Assembly (NCBI GenBank): GCA_020721585.1
Contig: DYMK01000003.1
Span: 1 to 64,000 of the forward strand
Source: Sulfuricurvum sp.
Lineage (GTDB): Bacteria > Campylobacterota > Campylobacteria > Campylobacterales > Sulfurimonadaceae
DNA: 64,000 nt
Direction: 5' to 3'
The translations under genes were made by a program, and so were the position numbers. How positions within the stretch are numbered: the stretch's first letter is position 1; each line of letters begins with the position of its first letter. The notes beneath the pieces are model-generated. The model did not search any database, was not told the DNA's origin, and saw only the letters and a list, made by a program, of their open reading frames with translations. This document shows positions 45,496-56,965 of this stretch, piece after piece.

Positions 45496-45777
45496 CTAAA
45501 CGTGGGAAAATACCTCGGGATGCGTAGCAGCAATAGAGAGTAAAACCCGCGCAGGACCCTCTGGCTTACGGCGTGATTGTTCCCAATTACGGAGGGTGTT
45601 AACACTGATATTTAATAATTTTGCAAACTCATCTTGTGTGAGTTGCAATTGTGTTCGTATTGACTTAGCATCCGGTTCATCAAGCATAAAAGAGCGTGAA
45701 GGTTTTCTTTGATGGTTTAAAATTGCTTTGGCTTCACCGGCACTTGTTAATAAATCATTAAATAGAGACTCTTCCAT
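45496..45777 (-). CDS. XRE/HTH antitoxin-like regulator (NadS/HigA type)
   Basis: A 93-residue protein with a C-terminal helix-turn-helix (QLTQDEFAKLLNIS as the recognition half, RNWEQSRRKPEGPA after it), typical of antitoxins encoded with RelE/HigB toxins. The start is ATG 45777 with AGGAG upstream. The space before it to lolC holds no toxin gene, so it appears to be an orphan. It may regulate its own gene or act in trans. Confidence 0.7.
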   Translation of the reverse strand: MEESLFNDLLTSAGEAKAILNHQRKPSRSFMLDEPDAKSIRTQLQLTQDEFAKLLNISVNTLRNWEQSRRKPEGPARVLLSIAATHPEVFSHV

Positions 45778-45839
45778 TATACATCTCCTATAAAAGTTTT
45801 TCTTAGCATTCCAATAAGTCAATGGCGTAGTTTTTGACG

Positions 45840-47036
45840 TTACTCATTCCTTAACACCGTAAGGACATCGACATCAGAGGCTTTTTTGGCAGGATACCAT
45901 GCAGAAAGAAGGACGATAATAAAGGCTCCGGTGATAATCGAGAAAAAATCCCCTACGGTAAGATCAAGGGGGAGCGTAGCGGTGGGATAAACATCAGCAG
46001 GGAGTGAGATAATATCAAACGATCCCAAAATCCATATCCCCAAAAAGCCTAAAATGGAACCGCTAATAATCCCCAAACTCCCAATCACTACCCCTAAAAT
46101 CAAAAAGACTTTTTTAATTTCTGATTTGGCAGCACCCAAAGAGATAAGGAGGGCGATTTCACTTCGACGGTTCATGACGGTCATCAACAGCGAGGAGATA
46201 ATATTAATCGCGGCGATGAGAATAATGAGCATGAGGACGATGAAGAGGGAGGTTTTTTCCATTTTGAGTGCGCTAAAAAAGTTACCATTATCTTCCCACC
46301 ATCCCCGAATCGAGACACTTTGGGGGAGGAACGGGGCAATTTTTTGAATATCGACTTCGGGATTGGTTGAGTAGACATGAATCCCATCGTACAGACCCTC
46401 AGGAACCCCTAACACCTTTTGCATCGCTTCTAGGGGGATATACGAAAACCCTTTGTCGTAGGCACTTAACCCAGAATTAAAGGTACTGGTGACACTAAAA
46501 CGTTTCATTTTGGGGGTCATCCCCATCCCCCCCGGTTCGAGTTGGGTGAAGATGTAGGTCACTTTTTCATTCTCTCTAAGGAGGTACTCTTTTTTAAGTG
46601 CCTCTCCAATCATTACCTCAAAATGGTGCGGGGTGTGTTTTTTTAGAGCCTCTGCGACCACACTGTTGACCTTGGCTTCACGGGCAAAATCGACCCCAAA
46701 GAGGTATCCCCCCTCCAGCATTGAATCGTGACGGGACAAAATTGAGGAGTTAAGGTAGGGACTAAAGGAGAGTTGGGGAAATTTGGCTTCGAGTTGATGG
46801 AGCAATACGACATCCACCGAACCAAAAAATTTGGGCTGAATGGTGAGGGGGTAGTTCATGACGGTGAGTTTTTTCTTGAACTCGTTGTCAAACCCATTCA
46901 TAAGTGCCATGGCAATCATCAGTACCATCACCCCAAGGGCAATCCCTGAAAACGCCAACAAGGCAGAGAGAAAGATAAAGGGTTGCTCTTTATCGAACCG
47001 TAAAAAGCGTTTAACGAGATAGCCGATGATATTCAA
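45840..47036 (-). CDS. lolC: Lipoprotein-sorting ABC permease (LolC/LolE family)
   Basis: A 398-residue permease with four transmembrane helices: one near 20-50, a large periplasmic domain (about 60-270), and three at the C-terminus (about 270-295, 320-350, 365-390). This is the LolCE/MacB-type layout. LolCDE moves lipoproteins from the inner membrane to the chaperone LolA. It overlaps secA by 4 bases; lolA is divergent 2.6 kb upstream. lolD is not in the window, and Campylobacterota often carry one permease rather than two. Confidence 0.85.
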   Translation of the reverse strand: MNIIGYLVKRFLRFDKEQPFIFLSALLAFSGIALGVMVLMIAMALMNGFDNEFKKKLTVMNYPLTIQPKFFGSVDVVLLHQLEAKFPQLSFSPYLNSSILSRHDSMLEGGYLFGVDFAREAKVNSVVAEALKKHTPHHFEVMIGEALKKEYLLRENEKVTYIFTQLEPGGMGMTPKMKRFSVTSTFNSGLSAYDKGFSYIPLEAMQKVLGVPEGLYDGIHVYSTNPEVDIQKIAPFLPQSVSIRGWWEDNGNFFSALKMEKTSLFIVLMLIILIAAINIISSLLMTVMNRRSEIALLISLGAAKSEIKKVFLILGVVIGSLGIISGSILGFLGIWILGSFDIISLPADVYPTATLPLDLTVGDFFSIITGAFIIVLLSAWYPAKKASDVDVLTVLRNE

Positions 47037-49600
47037 GAGGCAAATATCCCTTTTTTAGGCCCTGATTTACCGCAACAATTTTTGTATTTAAGACCACTAC
47101 CACAAGGGCAATCGTCGTTGCGGGAAATTTTGGTGTTTTCCAATTGAGAAGGGGCACCCATAAGGGACATCGCTAGCTCCTCTTGCCGTTTTTCAATCTC
47201 CATTTGGTGCGCTAAGGCTTGCGCCTCATCCTGAGCCTCTTCGACTCTAAAACGGATGATGTGGAGGGTTTTAACCGTATCGTATTTGAGGGTGGTGATC
47301 AATTCGGTGAAAAGGTTGTAACTCTCTTTTTTGTACTCCACTAAGGGGTCTTTTTGGTTATACGCACGTAAACGAATCCCCGTTTTCATGCTGTCCATTT
47401 GGTAGAGATGCTCACGCCATACCGTATCCAAGGTTTTGAGATAGATCTCTTTTTCGATGGCGGAGCGGGTCTCCTCATCGATGGGAGACATTTTTTCCTC
47501 GTAATCTTCTTTGAGTCCTGAGTGCAAGCGATCCAACACCCCCTCCACGGTAATCTCTCCCACGAAAGTGAAATCAAGGGCAATATTGACCTCTTCGATG
47601 ACCCGTTTTTGGAGATGCACTAAATCCATCTCTTCCCCTTGCATCCCCGCATAAATGCCACACTCACTCAGTAGATGATGGGCATATTCATGACGGATGG
47701 TGTCGATTTTAGCAGAGACATCGTAGGCTGGATCGAGCAATTCGGTGCGGAATTTATAGACAATTTTACGCTGTTCATTGGCGACATCATCGTATTCTAC
47801 GATACTTTTACGCCCTTCAAAATGCATATTCTCCACTTTTTTCTGCGCTTTTTCGACCGCACGGGTCACCATTGCTGATTCGATGTACTCCCCATCTTCG
47901 ACTCCCAAACGCTCCATAATCGCTTTGATCTTATCCGATCCGAAAATGCGCAAAAGATTGTCTTCCAAACTGAGGTAAAATTGGCTCACCCCTGGATCAC
48001 CTTGACGACCTGAACGCCCTCGAAGCTGATTATCAATCCGTCGGTTTTCGTGCCGTTCGGTTCCGATGATATACAATCCCCCAAGGGCTTTGATCTCTTC
48101 GCTGACTTTGATGTCAACTCCACGACCTGCCATATTGGTGGCGATGGTCACTGCCCCTTTGTGACCTGCCCCTTTGATGATTTCGGATTCTTGGGTATGA
48201 TTTTTGGCATTCAAGACCGTATGGGGGATTTTCTCATTTTTAATCAATTGGTGCAATTTTTCCGATTTTTCAATGGAGGCGGTACCGATCAAAATGGGTT
48301 GTCCCGTGGCACTAAGCTCTTTGATTTTGGTGATGACCGCAGCAAATTTTTCCGCTTCGGTTTTGTAGATCAGATCGTTAAGATCTTTACGGATAACGGT
48401 GACGTTGGTGGGAATCGAGACCACATCGAGGTTATAAATTTGGGCAAATTCGGTCGCTTCGGTTTGGGCAGTTCCGGTCATCCCTGCGATTTTGTCGTAC
48501 ATACGGAAATAGTTTTGGTAAGTGATGTCCGCTAAGGTTTGGGTCTCCTCTTTAATGATGACCCCCTCTTTGGCTTCAAGGGCTTGGTGCAGCCCTTCGG
48601 AATAGCGTCTCCCCTCAGAAAGTCGTCCCGTAAACTCATCGACAATGACCACTTGACCCTCGCGAACGACGTAATCGACATCCGCTTCAAAAATATAGTT
48701 TGCCTTGAGCGCTTGATCGAGGTGATGGGAGATGGAGGAATTTTCGACACTGTAGATGTTGCCCACCCCAAACAACACTTCCGCTTGGATAATCCCCTCT
48801 TCGGTGATAAGGATAAGGCGATCTTTCTCATCCACAGTGAAATGTTCATCGCGCACCAACGCTTTGGCAACGGCATCGGCTTTGGTGTAGTTTTCGAGTG
48901 TTCGATTCGTAGGGCCTGAGATGATCAAAGGGGTACGTGCTTCATCGATCAAAATCGAATCGACTTCATCGACGATAACAAACGAGTGACCCCGTTGTAC
49001 CATATGCTCTTTGGTGTAGGTCATGTTGTCGCGGAGGTAATCAAATCCAAATTCGTTATTGGTTCCGTAGGTAATGTCCGCACCGTACTGGATCCGTTTG
49101 TTGATAGGGTCATACTCCCCTTCTAAAATAACCCCCGTACTGTAGCCCAAAAACGCGTACAGTGGAGCCATCTCCGAGCTGTCCCGAGAGGCAAGGTAGT
49201 CATTAACCGTGACGACATGCACCCCTTTTGCGCTCATGGCATTGAGGGTGACGGCTAATGTGGCGACGAGGGTTTTCCCCTCACCCGTTTTCATCTCCGC
49301 AATACGTCCTTCGTGTAGAACCATCCCACCAATGAGCTGAACGTCAAAATGGCGCATCCCTAAAACCCGTTTGCTCGCTTCGCGGGTAATGGCGAACGAA
49401 TCAATCAATACCTCATTAAGGGTCGCTTCACCTGCACGTACCGATGCTTTTAGGGCAGTAAAAGCATCTTGGAGTGCTGCATCATCCATGGAAGCGAAAT
49501 GGGATTCCCGTCCATTGATGAGCGCGACACGCTTACGGTACTGTTTGACTTCACGATCATTTTGAGTTCCGAATAATTTTCCTACAAACGCTTGGATCAT
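47033..49600 (-). CDS. secA: Preprotein translocase ATPase SecA
   Basis: An 855-residue motor ATPase of the general secretion pathway. Walker A is in MKTGEGKTL, with VDEVDSIL, the cross-linking domain and [25 protein letters not shown], described here as the ATPase II block. The C-terminal zinc motif ([14 protein letters not shown]) is present, so SecB or ribosome binding is kept. Followed by lolC and divergent from lolA. Confidence 0.97.
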   Translation of the reverse strand: MIQAFVGKLFGTQNDREVKQYRKRVALINGRESHFASMDDAALQDAFTALKASVRAGEATLNEVLIDSFAITREASKRVLGMRHFDVQLIGGMVLHEGRIAEMKTGEGKTLVATLAVTLNAMSAKGVHVVTVNDYLASRDSSEMAPLYAFLGYSTGVILEGEYDPINKRIQYGADITYGTNNEFGFDYLRDNMTYTKEHMVQRGHSFVIVDEVDSILIDEARTPLIISGPTNRTLENYTKADAVAKALVRDEHFTVDEKDRLILITEEGIIQAEVLFGVGNIYSVENSSISHHLDQALKANYIFEADVDYVVREGQVVIVDEFTGRLSEGRRYSEGLHQALEAKEGVIIKEETQTLADITYQNYFRMYDKIAGMTGTAQTEATEFAQIYNLDVVSIPTNVTVIRKDLNDLIYKTEAEKFAAVITKIKELSATGQPILIGTASIEKSEKLHQLIKNEKIPHTVLNAKNHTQESEIIKGAGHKGAVTIATNMAGRGVDIKVSEEIKALGGLYIIGTERHENRRIDNQLRGRSGRQGDPGVSQFYLSLEDNLLRIFGSDKIKAIMERLGVEDGEYIESAMVTRAVEKAQKKVENMHFEGRKSIVEYDDVANEQRKIVYKFRTELLDPAYDVSAKIDTIRHEYAHHLLSECGIYAGMQGEEMDLVHLQKRVIEEVNIALDFTFVGEITVEGVLDRLHSGLKEDYEEKMSPIDEETRSAIEKEIYLKTLDTVWREHLYQMDSMKTGIRLRAYNQKDPLVEYKKESYNLFTELITTLKYDTVKTLHIIRFRVEEAQDEAQALAHQMEIEKRQEELAMSLMGAPSQLENTKISRNDDCPCGSGLKYKNCCGKSGPKKGIFAS

Positions 49601-49641
49601 TGATTGCCTTCATATCTTAAGTTGCATTTAAAAAGTGGGTG

Positions 49642-49647
49642 ATTTTA
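49642..49647 (-). promoter_or_regulatory. Extended -10 box of secA
   Basis: On the minus strand TGCTAAAAT gives an extended -10 (TAAAAT), 41 bases before ATG 49600. Confidence 0.45.
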
Positions 49648-49685
49648 GCACATTGAAACTATTGTTTTGGTTAATGGGGATTGGA

Positions 49686-49691
49686 TACAAT
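49686..49691 (+). promoter_or_regulatory. -10 box of lolA
   Basis: TACAAT 26 bases before ATG 49718, in the 117-base gap between divergent secA and lolA. Confidence 0.4.
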
Positions 49692-49717
49692 TGCTTACTT
49701 TAAAAAAAAGGGAATTC

Positions 49718-50233
49718 ATGCGTTTTTTTCTTATCCTATTTTTGGGGGCATTGACCCTCTTGGCTTCCCCCAAAGAGCTGAAGTCGTTTCATGCGTTTTT
49801 TACCCAAACGGTGGTCGATGACCATGCCAAAAAAATCGTCTATCGTGGGGAACTGTGGGCTTCGATGCCCCAAAATGCGTTGTGGATGTACACCAAACCG
49901 ATCCAAAAAAGCATCTACCTCAATGGTACAAAATTGACCCTCATCGAACCTTCTTTGGAGCAAGTGACCCTATGCACCATGGGGGATGAGATTGACTTTT
50001 TGACCATCGTAAAAAAAGCCAAAGCCATCGATGCAACTCACTATAAAGCCACCATAGGGGAGCAAACCTATCTGATCGAATTTGTCAATGAGGTACTCTC
50101 ATCAATCCGCTACACCGACAGTTATGACAATCATGTGACCTTAAATTTTAGTAATGGGGTGATGAATAAAGCCATTGAAGCTTCCCGTTTTAAACCCATC
50201 ATCCCCGCTAATTTTGACCTTATTCGCGAGTGA
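49718..50233 (+). CDS. lolA: Periplasmic lipoprotein chaperone LolA
   Basis: A 171-residue protein with a signal peptide (1-17). SFHAFFTQTVVDDHAKKIVYRGELW and WMYTKPIQKSIYLNG follow the usual LolA pattern (an open barrel carrying lipoproteins to LolB or the outer membrane). The start is ATG 49718 with AAAGGGAA upstream; the frame continues to 49667 without family sequence. It lies opposite secA-lolC. Confidence 0.85.
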   Translation: MRFFLILFLGALTLLASPKELKSFHAFFTQTVVDDHAKKIVYRGELWASMPQNALWMYTKPIQKSIYLNGTKLTLIEPSLEQVTLCTMGDEIDFLTIVKKAKAIDATHYKATIGEQTYLIEFVNEVLSSIRYTDSYDNHVTLNFSNGVMNKAIEASRFKPIIPANFDLIRE

Positions 50234-50368
50234 TGTGGACGGTTCAGAATTGTGTGTCAGCATTCAGTAAAAAGTAATCTTAACAAGCTCTCATCGTGGG
50301 GAAAAGCTACTGTTTTTGTTAGGGTTTAAAACTAACGGTGTAGCGATTCAACGATGACAAGACTTTAT

Positions 50369-51535
50369 TTAGTGACAGCCACACCCTGTGCCACAGCTCT
50401 CACCACTGGAAGCTTTAGGAGCTACTGCTGCGGTGGAACACGCCGATACACCCGGAGGGGTATTGGGTTGAATCGCTTGGTTATCGACTCCCCCCTCTGC
50501 ATTGATTTTTTCAATGGTAGCCCACAGCTCATCCGCTGCTTTCATGTACCGTTTGGCGGTCTCTGAAGTGGGGACACAATAGGTTACGGGTTTACCCTCA
50601 TCGCCTCCGGTACGGATGGAAGGCTCGATGGGGATTTGCGCCAAGATATGGGTATCAAATTGTTTTGCCATCGCTTCAGAGGTTCCTTTACCGAAAATAT
50701 CGTATTCAACACCCGTATCAGGGGCGATAAATCCAGACATATTTTCCACCACACCTGCAATGGGGATATGCAATTTTTTAAACATATCAAGACTTCGGCG
50801 TGAATCATCCAAAGAGACCATTTGAGGGGTAGTGACCGTAACGCCTACGGTCACAGGGACACTTTGGGCAAGGGTGAGTTGCGCATCCCCTGTACCCGGA
50901 GGCATATCGATAACCAAACAATCCAAATCAGACCACAAAATATCGCGTAAAAATTGCTCAATCGCTTTCATGATCATCGCACCGCGCCAGATAAGGGATT
51001 GCCCCTCTTCCATAAGGGAACCCATAGACATCACTTCAACGCCATACGCTCTAATCGGAAGCACTTTATTTCCAACCACTTCAGGTTTAACCCCATCAAT
51101 CCCCATCATACGGGGGATATTAGGTCCATAAATGTCAGCATCCAAAAGCCCCACTTTTTTCCCTTGCATTGCCAAGGCAATCGCAAGATTCACCGAAGTG
51201 GTGGACTTGCCCACGCCCCCTTTACCGGAACTGACCATAATGAAATTCTTCACTTGCGGAGCAATGTTTTTCCCCTTAGAAGAACTTTCACGGGGCATTT
51301 TAGGGGCTGTAATGTTCACTACAACCTCATTAGCACCCGCACGTTTGAGTTCATCGGTCGCATTGAGGGTAATTTCTTGGGCTACTTCGGGTGCGCTGGA
51401 GGTAATATCTACCGTAATAGTGACATTAGAACCCTCAAGTTTAATCTCTTTTACAAATCCAAAGGCAACGATGTCTTTGGTAAATCCAGGATAAGTTACT
51501 TTGGATAACGCTGATTTTACACTTTCTTCGGTCAT
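50369..51535 (-). CDS. mrp: Mrp/NBP35-type Fe-S carrier ATPase
   Basis: A 388-residue protein: N-terminal MIP18-like (DUF59) domain (1-75), then a deviant P-loop SGKGGVGKST and the Mrp motif MPPGTGDAQL. The C-terminal tail adds Cys residues (ESCGTGCGCH) that may bind a cluster. It carries Fe-S clusters to apoproteins. mrp next to ispDF is known from Campylobacter; here thiC lies between them. Confidence 0.93.
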   Translation of the reverse strand: MTEESVKSALSKVTYPGFTKDIVAFGFVKEIKLEGSNVTITVDITSSAPEVAQEITLNATDELKRAGANEVVVNITAPKMPRESSSKGKNIAPQVKNFIMVSSGKGGVGKSTTSVNLAIALAMQGKKVGLLDADIYGPNIPRMMGIDGVKPEVVGNKVLPIRAYGVEVMSMGSLMEEGQSLIWRGAMIMKAIEQFLRDILWSDLDCLVIDMPPGTGDAQLTLAQSVPVTVGVTVTTPQMVSLDDSRRSLDMFKKLHIPIAGVVENMSGFIAPDTGVEYDIFGKGTSEAMAKQFDTHILAQIPIEPSIRTGGDEGKPVTYCVPTSETAKRYMKAADELWATIEKINAEGGVDNQAIQPNTPPGVSACSTAAVAPKASSGESCGTGCGCH

Positions 51536-51567
51536 GGTTTTTTTCCTTATATTTTATAGTATTGGTC

Positions 51568-51614
51568 ATTGCGGACGTGATCCGCAATCTAAAGCTCCTG
51601 AATCACGTTCAGGA
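51568..51614. repeat. Pair of intergenic hairpin repeats (ATTGCGGA and TCCTGAA types)
   Basis: First hairpin ATTGCGGA-CGTGA-TCCGCAAT (51568-51588), then TCCTGAA-TCACG-TTCAGGA (51596-51614), between thiC and mrp. The second is the same class as those at 476 and 1769; the first resembles the one at 63600. The paired arrangement suggests a composite element. Confidence 0.75.
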
Positions 51615-51624
51615 TGACGAACCT

Positions 51625-53040
<1,416 letters not shown>

Positions 53041-53046
53041 TTATAA

Positions 53047-53071
53047 ATAAGACCCCCTAAAAGGGTCTTAT
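53047..53071. terminator. Hairpin upstream of thiC (inner)
   Basis: ATAAGACCC and GGGTCTTAT form a perfect 9-base stem with a 7-base loop, 46 bases before ATG 53001. On the minus strand it is followed by TTATAAG, not a clear T-run, so it may act as a leader structure rather than a full terminator. Confidence 0.45.
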
Positions 53072-53101
53072 CCGTTTTGACTTATATTAAAAATTTCAAG
53101 A

Positions 53102-53138
53102 ATAATTAGGGAAAAATTATCGTTAAACCCCTAATTAT
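53102..53138. promoter_or_regulatory. Hairpin upstream of thiC (outer)
   Basis: ATAATTAGGG and CCCTAATTAT form a perfect 10-base inverted repeat with a 17-base loop. AATTATCGT occurs twice around the loop (53116 and 53133). It lies between the divergent thiC and ispDF genes and could be an operator or part of a thiC leader. Confidence 0.45.
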
Positions 53139-53195
53139 CGTGACGATTTGAAGGAGAATTTATCACAAACAAGATAAAAAACAGCTTTTTATATG

Positions 53196-53201
53196 TATAC
53201 T
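53196..53201 (+). promoter_or_regulatory. Extended -10 box of ispDF
   Basis: TGTATACT gives an extended -10 (TATACT), 42 bases before TTG 53244. It is preferred over a TATAAT at 53238-53243, which directly touches the start codon. Confidence 0.45.
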
Positions 53202-53243
53202 TTCGTAACACTATTAACACTATTCCATTAAACAGGATATAAT

Positions 53244-54365
53244 TTGTCCGATTTGACACTTATTTTACTCGCAGCAGGCGATTCAAGCCGTTTCAAGGTT
53301 CCTGTAAAAAAGCAGTGGCTTCGCATAGACCATGATCCTTTATGGCACTATGTTACCAACCGTATCACAAAAATGGGTGATTTTGCCAAGGTAATTGTGG
53401 TTTCGCATCCGGATGAAGTGGTATTCATGCGTAAGATGTGTGACTATACGTTTGTCGCGGGGGGGAAAACCCGTCAGGAATCCTTGCGTCATGCACTCTT
53501 TGAGGTTCAAACCCCCTTTGTACTGGTCAGTGATATTGCCCGATCGTGTGTGAGTCCTGAGTTGGTACACCGCTTGGTGGAAGCGAAGGGAAAAGCCGAT
53601 TGCATTGTCCCTGTATTGGGGGTGAGCGATACGGTGATTTATGGTGATGATACCATTAATCGTGATCACGTTAAGCGGATTCAAACCCCACAACTCTCCG
53701 CAAAAGCGGTGTTGATGGATGCCTTAAATACCCCACATGAGTATACCGATGAAAGCAGTGCGATTGTCGCGTATGGGGGAACAAGAATCTTTGTGGAAGG
53801 GGACAGTCGCGCCGATAAGATTACCCATGTGCAGGATGTTTTGGCATTAAGCTGTTTGGCTCCCCCCTCAAACGCTACCTTTACGGGGAATGGATTGGAT
53901 GTTCATGGGTTTGAGATGGGTAAACCGATGGTCTTAGGGGGGGTAAGTATTGATAGTCCGTTTGGATTTTTAGCCCACAGTGATGGGGATGTGGCGATTC
54001 ACGCCCTCATTGATGCATTGTTGGGTGCGGCGTGTTTGGGAGATATTGGGATGCTTTTCCCCGATACGGATACGGCGTATAAAAATGCTGATTCCAAAGC
54101 ATTGCTGAGCGAATGTGTTTTAAAACTACACCAATTTGGGTTTGTGGTTCTTCACGCTGACATTACCATTATCGCTCAAACCCCCAAAATTTCCCCCTAC
54201 AAAGAGGCGATGGCGAAGAGCTTAAGCGCTCTTTTGGGGATTCCTCGCTCAAGGATCAACATCAAAGCAACGACGACTGAACAGCATGGATTTATCGGAC
54301 GAAAAGAGGGGATTGCTGTCCTTGCAACCGCTTCGTTACACTATTTTAATTGGACCCTTGGATGA
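53244..54365 (+). CDS. ispDF: Bifunctional IspD-IspF
   Basis: A 373-residue fusion of two MEP-pathway enzymes: the IspD cytidylyltransferase (1-about 205; LLAAGDSSRF, VLVSDIAR) and the IspF cyclase (about 213-373; DVHGFE, HSDGDVAIHALIDALLG with metal-binding His and Asp, KATTTE). This fusion is usual in Campylobacterota. The start is TTG 53244 with AGGA six bases upstream. The stop overlaps the regulator gene (ATGA). Confidence 0.95.
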   Translation: MSDLTLILLAAGDSSRFKVPVKKQWLRIDHDPLWHYVTNRITKMGDFAKVIVVSHPDEVVFMRKMCDYTFVAGGKTRQESLRHALFEVQTPFVLVSDIARSCVSPELVHRLVEAKGKADCIVPVLGVSDTVIYGDDTINRDHVKRIQTPQLSAKAVLMDALNTPHEYTDESSAIVAYGGTRIFVEGDSRADKITHVQDVLALSCLAPPSNATFTGNGLDVHGFEMGKPMVLGGVSIDSPFGFLAHSDGDVAIHALIDALLGAACLGDIGMLFPDTDTAYKNADSKALLSECVLKLHQFGFVVLHADITIIAQTPKISPYKEAMAKSLSALLGIPRSRINIKATTTEQHGFIGRKEGIAVLATASLHYFNWTLG

Positions 54366-55249
54366 ACGTTTTAATTATTGAAAATGAGATCTATCTCGCA
54401 CAAAGTATTGCTTCTAAGTTGAGTGATTTAAATCACAATTGTGATATTAGCAGTTCCCCCAAAGAGGCGTTAAAGGAGAACGTGTACGATGTGATTCTCC
54501 TCTCCACCAACATTAGTGGTCACGATATTTACCCCGTGATTGATGCGTACAAAAATGCGGTAATTATCTTGATGGTCTCCTATGTGAGCAACGATACGGT
54601 TTCAAAACCGCTAGCAGCAGGGGCAAAAGATTACATCCTTAAACCGTTTATGATTGAAGAATTGATCCGAAAAATTCAACATTTTCAACATCATGAACGG
54701 ATTCGTCGTCAAAATGTGATGTACGAACGGTACCTTGCCCATACCTTTGAGAGTGTTACGCTTGAAGAAGATTTTGCCAAAACAGAATTACCGGTAATGG
54801 TTTGCAGCAATTACCCCAAATATGCCGATGCGTTTGCGTTTGGGTATACCAAATATCATAAAAAGACACTTCATTTTATTTCACTCAATACGTCTCATGC
54901 GTTACACGAGATTGCCCTTGCCCCCTCGGGGAGCGTTTTGTACATTACCGATTTTCAAACCCTCAAAAAAAGTGATCACAAAGTGTTTTTCGATTTGATT
55001 GAAAAACGAATGTCTATTATTGCAACAACAGAGCCTTTTGAAACTTTGCCATTTCGTTTGATTACGATTGAGAGTGAAACGCAGTTGTTTGATCAAGGGG
55101 AAATTTTACCCATTGAAGAGTATGTTAAATACATTATGACCAATTTTCAAAACCGTTTTCCCGATACGGAACTCTCCAAAAAATTGGGCATTTCACGTAA
55201 AAGTTTATGGGAAAAGAGAAAAAAATATGGCATCATCAAGAAAAAATAA
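54362..55249 (+). CDS. HP1021/Cj1608-type atypical response regulator
   Basis: A 295-residue regulator: receiver domain (1-120), a linker domain, and a C-terminal DNA-binding helix-turn-helix (about 265-290; LSKKLGISRKSLWEKRKKYG). The phosphorylatable Asp is replaced by Ser48 (VILLSTN), so activity should not depend on phosphorylation, as described for HP1021. Those homologs bind oriC and control many genes in response to redox state. The neighbours (ispDF before, a sat-like gene and pgpA after) match Campylobacter jejuni Cj1607-Cj1610, which I recall as the same order. ATG 54362 overlaps ispDF. Confidence 0.85.
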   Translation: MNVLIIENEIYLAQSIASKLSDLNHNCDISSSPKEALKENVYDVILLSTNISGHDIYPVIDAYKNAVIILMVSYVSNDTVSKPLAAGAKDYILKPFMIEELIRKIQHFQHHERIRRQNVMYERYLAHTFESVTLEEDFAKTELPVMVCSNYPKYADAFAFGYTKYHKKTLHFISLNTSHALHEIALAPSGSVLYITDFQTLKKSDHKVFFDLIEKRMSIIATTEPFETLPFRLITIESETQLFDQGEILPIEEYVKYIMTNFQNRFPDTELSKKLGISRKSLWEKRKKYGIIKKK

Positions 55250-56417
55250 GGCGTTATACATTGACCAAGAGGCATTAAGCGCCCTTGCATTGCTCAAAGC
55301 AGGCATCCTTGCCCCAGTAACCCATTTGATGAATGGCAAGGAGTGCGACGAGGTGCTGCAAAGTGGTGTGTTTAAGGGTTCCACGTTCCCTTTTCCCCTC
55401 ATCCTCTCTCCCAGCGGAAGCAAAAATGAGATTATTTTGATGAACGCCAAAGAGGGGGAACTCCTTGATTTGATATGTGAGCATGAATGGGTGGGGGAAA
55501 TTTGCGTGGATGAGGTATTTCTCATCAACCCTATTGAACGGCTTCGTCAAATTTACGGTACGGAAGACCTCGCCCATCCAGGGGTCAATGCCACCTACAA
55601 ACGGTTGGGAAAATACGCCGTTTGTGGGGAATATACCGTTGATCTTTCCCCCATTGAGGAGATTCGGATTAAAATTCAGCGCGCGCAAGAACAAATTGGG
55701 GCAAAACATACCACTGCTATGTTTATGGCAGCCAATCCGCTCCATCGAGCCCATGAACGATTGATTCGTCAAAGTTTGGAGGGGAGTGATCTCATTGTCA
55801 TCTTTTTACTCAAACCCTACCAAAGCAGTGATCTAAAATATGAGCTTCGGCATGAAACCTTAGAACTCTTTATCCAAAATTATCTTCCGATGGGGCGCGC
55901 CATTGTGGTTCCTTTGGAGAACAGCTACATTTTTGCGGGGAGCAATGAGATTATTTTGGATGCAATTGTGGCGAAAAATTATGGGTGCAATCGGTTGATG
56001 ATCGGGCAAAACCATGCAGGCATCGGGATGTATTATGACCGTAATGCCAACCAAGGGGTAATGGAGCATTTAATAGGGATTGATATTGAAATTTCGATGG
56101 CAAGCGAATATGCCTATTGTAATTCGTGCAAAACGTTAGTCAGTATCCAAACGTGTCCCCATGGGCATCATCATCATATTTCGTACAATTCCGAATCCAT
56201 TTTAGAACTTATGAAACAAGGGATGTTACCCCCTGCGGTGTTGGTGCGTAAAGAAATCTCTTCCCTGATTGTCTCGACCTTGCACCCCCATCGATTTAAA
56301 AATTTAGCCAAGCTCTATTATGATATTATGCCCATTCACGGGTTACTTGAAGAGCACAGTGAAAAAGATTTTTACAATGAACTGATGAATCTTTACCAAA
56401 CTACCTCATTGACCTAA
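55227..56417 (+). CDS. Sulfate adenylyltransferase-like protein
   Basis: A 396-residue protein with an N-terminal PUA-like part and an ATP-sulfurylase domain. NPLHRAHE carries the HxxH-like nucleotide site, GQNHAGIGMYYD is the second signature, and a CxxC ... CPHGH stretch (about 295-312) looks like the zinc site of some sulfurylases. No other assimilation gene lies near, so function (sulfate activation or a related nucleotide transfer) is inferred. It overlaps the regulator gene by 23 bases. Confidence 0.8.
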   Translation: MASSRKNKALYIDQEALSALALLKAGILAPVTHLMNGKECDEVLQSGVFKGSTFPFPLILSPSGSKNEIILMNAKEGELLDLICEHEWVGEICVDEVFLINPIERLRQIYGTEDLAHPGVNATYKRLGKYAVCGEYTVDLSPIEEIRIKIQRAQEQIGAKHTTAMFMAANPLHRAHERLIRQSLEGSDLIVIFLLKPYQSSDLKYELRHETLELFIQNYLPMGRAIVVPLENSYIFAGSNEIILDAIVAKNYGCNRLMIGQNHAGIGMYYDRNANQGVMEHLIGIDIEISMASEYAYCNSCKTLVSIQTCPHGHHHHISYNSESILELMKQGMLPPAVLVRKEISSLIVSTLHPHRFKNLAKLYYDIMPIHGLLEEHSEKDFYNELMNLYQTTSLT

Positions 56418-56433
56418 AGGAGTTGACACAACA

Positions 56434-56949
56434 ATGCGATTAAATTGGTTTTTTCTCACCCTGTTTTACAGTGGTCATGCCAAAAAAGCCCCCGGAACGG
56501 TAGGGACATTGGTCTCTCTCCCTTTGGGAGTTATAGTGTTGATGTTTTTGGGGTCACAAACCCTTTTTATGCTTAGTGTCCTTATTACGTTAATCGCGAT
56601 CAAAGGGATTGACAAGCACGAAGCCATCGTCCAGACCCATGATGATTCGCGCATCGTGATTGATGAATTGGTGGGGATGTGGATCGCCCTCTCCATTGCC
56701 CCTGCGGTGACGTTTACGCTTGGGGAATTAACCACTTTATCCAATGGCATTGCTCTCCAAATTGTGTTGAGTTTTCTCTTTTTTCGGGGGTATGATATTG
56801 CCAAACCTTCCCTTATTGGACGGATTGACCGTGAGGTCAAAGGGGGACTTGGGGTAATGGGAGATGATATTTTGGCGGGGTTTGCTGCTGGGATTACGAC
56901 GGCATTGGTGTGGCAAGTGATCCTTAAACTCCAACCGTTGTTGGGATAA
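56434..56949 (+). CDS. pgpA: Phosphatidylglycerophosphatase A
   Basis: A 171-residue membrane enzyme that makes phosphatidylglycerol. GHAKKAPGTVGTL and the DELVGMW stretch with conserved acidic residues are the PgpA motifs; helices follow. AAAGGAG precedes ATG 56434. It lies 16 bases after the sat-like gene and just before ovoA. Confidence 0.93.
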   Translation: MRLNWFFLTLFYSGHAKKAPGTVGTLVSLPLGVIVLMFLGSQTLFMLSVLITLIAIKGIDKHEAIVQTHDDSRIVIDELVGMWIALSIAPAVTFTLGELTTLSNGIALQIVLSFLFFRGYDIAKPSLIGRIDREVKGGLGVMGDDILAGFAAGITTALVWQVILKLQPLLG

Positions 56950-56965
56950 CACAAAGGGGAAAGCA

